DNA from: Euwallacea fornicatus
Taxonomy: Eukaryota; Arthropoda; Insecta; Coleoptera; Curculionidae
Length of the DNA stretch: 64,000 bases
NCBI RefSeq assembly: GCF_040115645.1
Contig: NC_089575.1
Span: 62,001-126,000, forward strand
Reading direction: 5' to 3'
Position 1 is the stretch's first letter; the number at the start of each line of letters is the position of its first letter. This document shows, in pieces, positions 62,986-64,000 of this stretch. A program made the translations under genes and the position numbers. The notes under the pieces are model-generated. The model worked only from the letters and a program-made list of their open reading frames with translations, was not told the origin of the DNA and ran no database searches.

Positions 62986-64000
62986 AATTCATTTTCAAAT
63001 TTCCGGTTTTATTTTCTCGAAGTTTTTGTTGCGTAACACACTAATATTTTCCCACAAGTCATGAAGTAGAAATAACGCACCTTCGCATGCCGGAAAAAAA
63101 GTCGGCGGTGTCGTTTAAAAAATTTATTGATGACGTCATATTTTGCATACGAGTGACGTCACTGACACAAACGACACGTCACAGAAGGTACTTTTTGAAA
63201 ACAAAATTGAAGGAGTCGAGGATTTTTTTTTTGGAAAATTTCATTCGTGTATTTGTTCGTTTATGTGTTACATTCAAAAGTTTACATAATGTGTGCGTGA
63301 GGAACTATGTGCAATTAGATTTGTTCAAACTTTTAGATACATAAAGGCGTATGTGCGTAACATACATAAGATGTGAAAAATATGAATTTTTTTATTATAT
63401 TTTTATAGCGTACCTCCGGTTGCAGAGTACCCAATTTTTGCTCCCTACAGAGTACTTTACGACCGAAATTCGCTGTAATTATACTGTTAAATTTTGTATA
63501 AATTTTATTTAACATTTATTAATAGTGAAACCTAATTTTATTTATCTTTTGCAGATTTGTTCTAAATGAGAATGCTGAATTTGACAAGAGTCGCATCTCA
63601 GCAACAGCCCAATCGAATCGTCTCTGACGTATTGTTACGACTGACGGACGGGCGTGGCAGGTAAAAGACGGTTATAAAAGTACATAGAACACTCAACCGA
63701 GCGATTTATAGTTACTTTTAAGTACAACGAGCGTTCTGGTACGTTTGTTCATGTTAATGTTTGCATGTTTGTTAGAAAATTGTTGAATCTGTTAGTAACT
63801 GGACCTTTAACTATACATAGATTTTGAAAGACTTGGAATGGCTATATCTCAGGAATGAAACAAGATTTGAAAACGTTCTCGGAACCGTTTCCATAATAAG
63901 TAGGGCGGAAACAAAATCACGCATTCCCCAACCTACCCGCGCCTTCCCTCTAGCCCCCAGCTGCCCCAACCTTGCAATTTTAAACGGCACCCCCCCCCAC
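62986..64000. other. Unassigned DNA with one promoter-like stretch
   Basis: No gene recognised. 63115-63185 has several gacgtca/tgacgtc motifs. 63671-63720 (gttataaaagtacatagaac followed by acgagcg) looks like a TATA promoter or LTR start. The window ends in a C-run (63989-63998). Confidence 0.35.

Overview
The window is AT-rich eukaryotic DNA made almost wholly of nested transposable elements. The families present are BEL/Pao, gypsy elements with an env gene, jockey-like and R1-like LINEs, mariner, D,D41D 'rosa-type' elements, Tc1, pogo, hAT, piggyBac and Merlin. Together they point to an insect. A beetle or another TE-rich insect is my guess, but nothing here fixes the species. No complete single-copy host gene is visible. 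The only candidate host sequence is one exon-like ORF present in two inverted copies.

0-3.5 kb: a two-exon Merlin transposase piece and a decayed gypsy pol relic split by a near-perfect fold-back element. 3.5-32 kb: one BEL/Pao element on the + strand (gag at 4.0 kb, integrase ending at 31.46 kb) cut into at least seven pieces by later insertions: a hAT fragment, LTR-like pieces, a 5'-truncated R1-like LINE and an 18.5 kb block of minus-strand gypsy DNA. That block (8983-27478) holds element A (LTR, env, pol, gag, LTR; env split by a mariner and pol carrying one stop), a 270 bp hAT fragment, element B (LTR, env, pol, gag, LTR; all three ORFs open) and a third A-type LTR. Element B has the layout of an insect endogenous retrovirus: gag-pol joined by a -1 frameshift, a tRNA-Leu-type primer site, and an envelope gene with a furin-type cleavage site.

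32-37.6 kb: a D,D41D element with ~440 bp inverted repeats and a solo LTR inside it, then a pogo element with an uninterrupted two-exon transposase. 37.6-42 kb and 54.2-62.4 kb are the arms of a large inverted duplication. Each arm carries a piggyBac C-terminus, an R1-type tail, a D,D41D element and the exon-like ORF. The right arm was later hit by an apparently full-length jockey-like LINE. The ~12 kb between the arms holds decayed D,D41D and Tc1-type transposases, a chimeric retro-insert with a tRNA-Asp head and an R1-LINE-like tail, a decayed gypsy element C, a second fold-back element and another D,D41D element. 62.4-64 kb holds a last transposase fragment and unassigned AT-rich DNA.

The elements form one stratigraphy. 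BEL is old, gypsy A and B sit inside it, and the mariner sits inside A. The D,D41D insertion predates the inverted duplication, and the jockey LINE postdates it.
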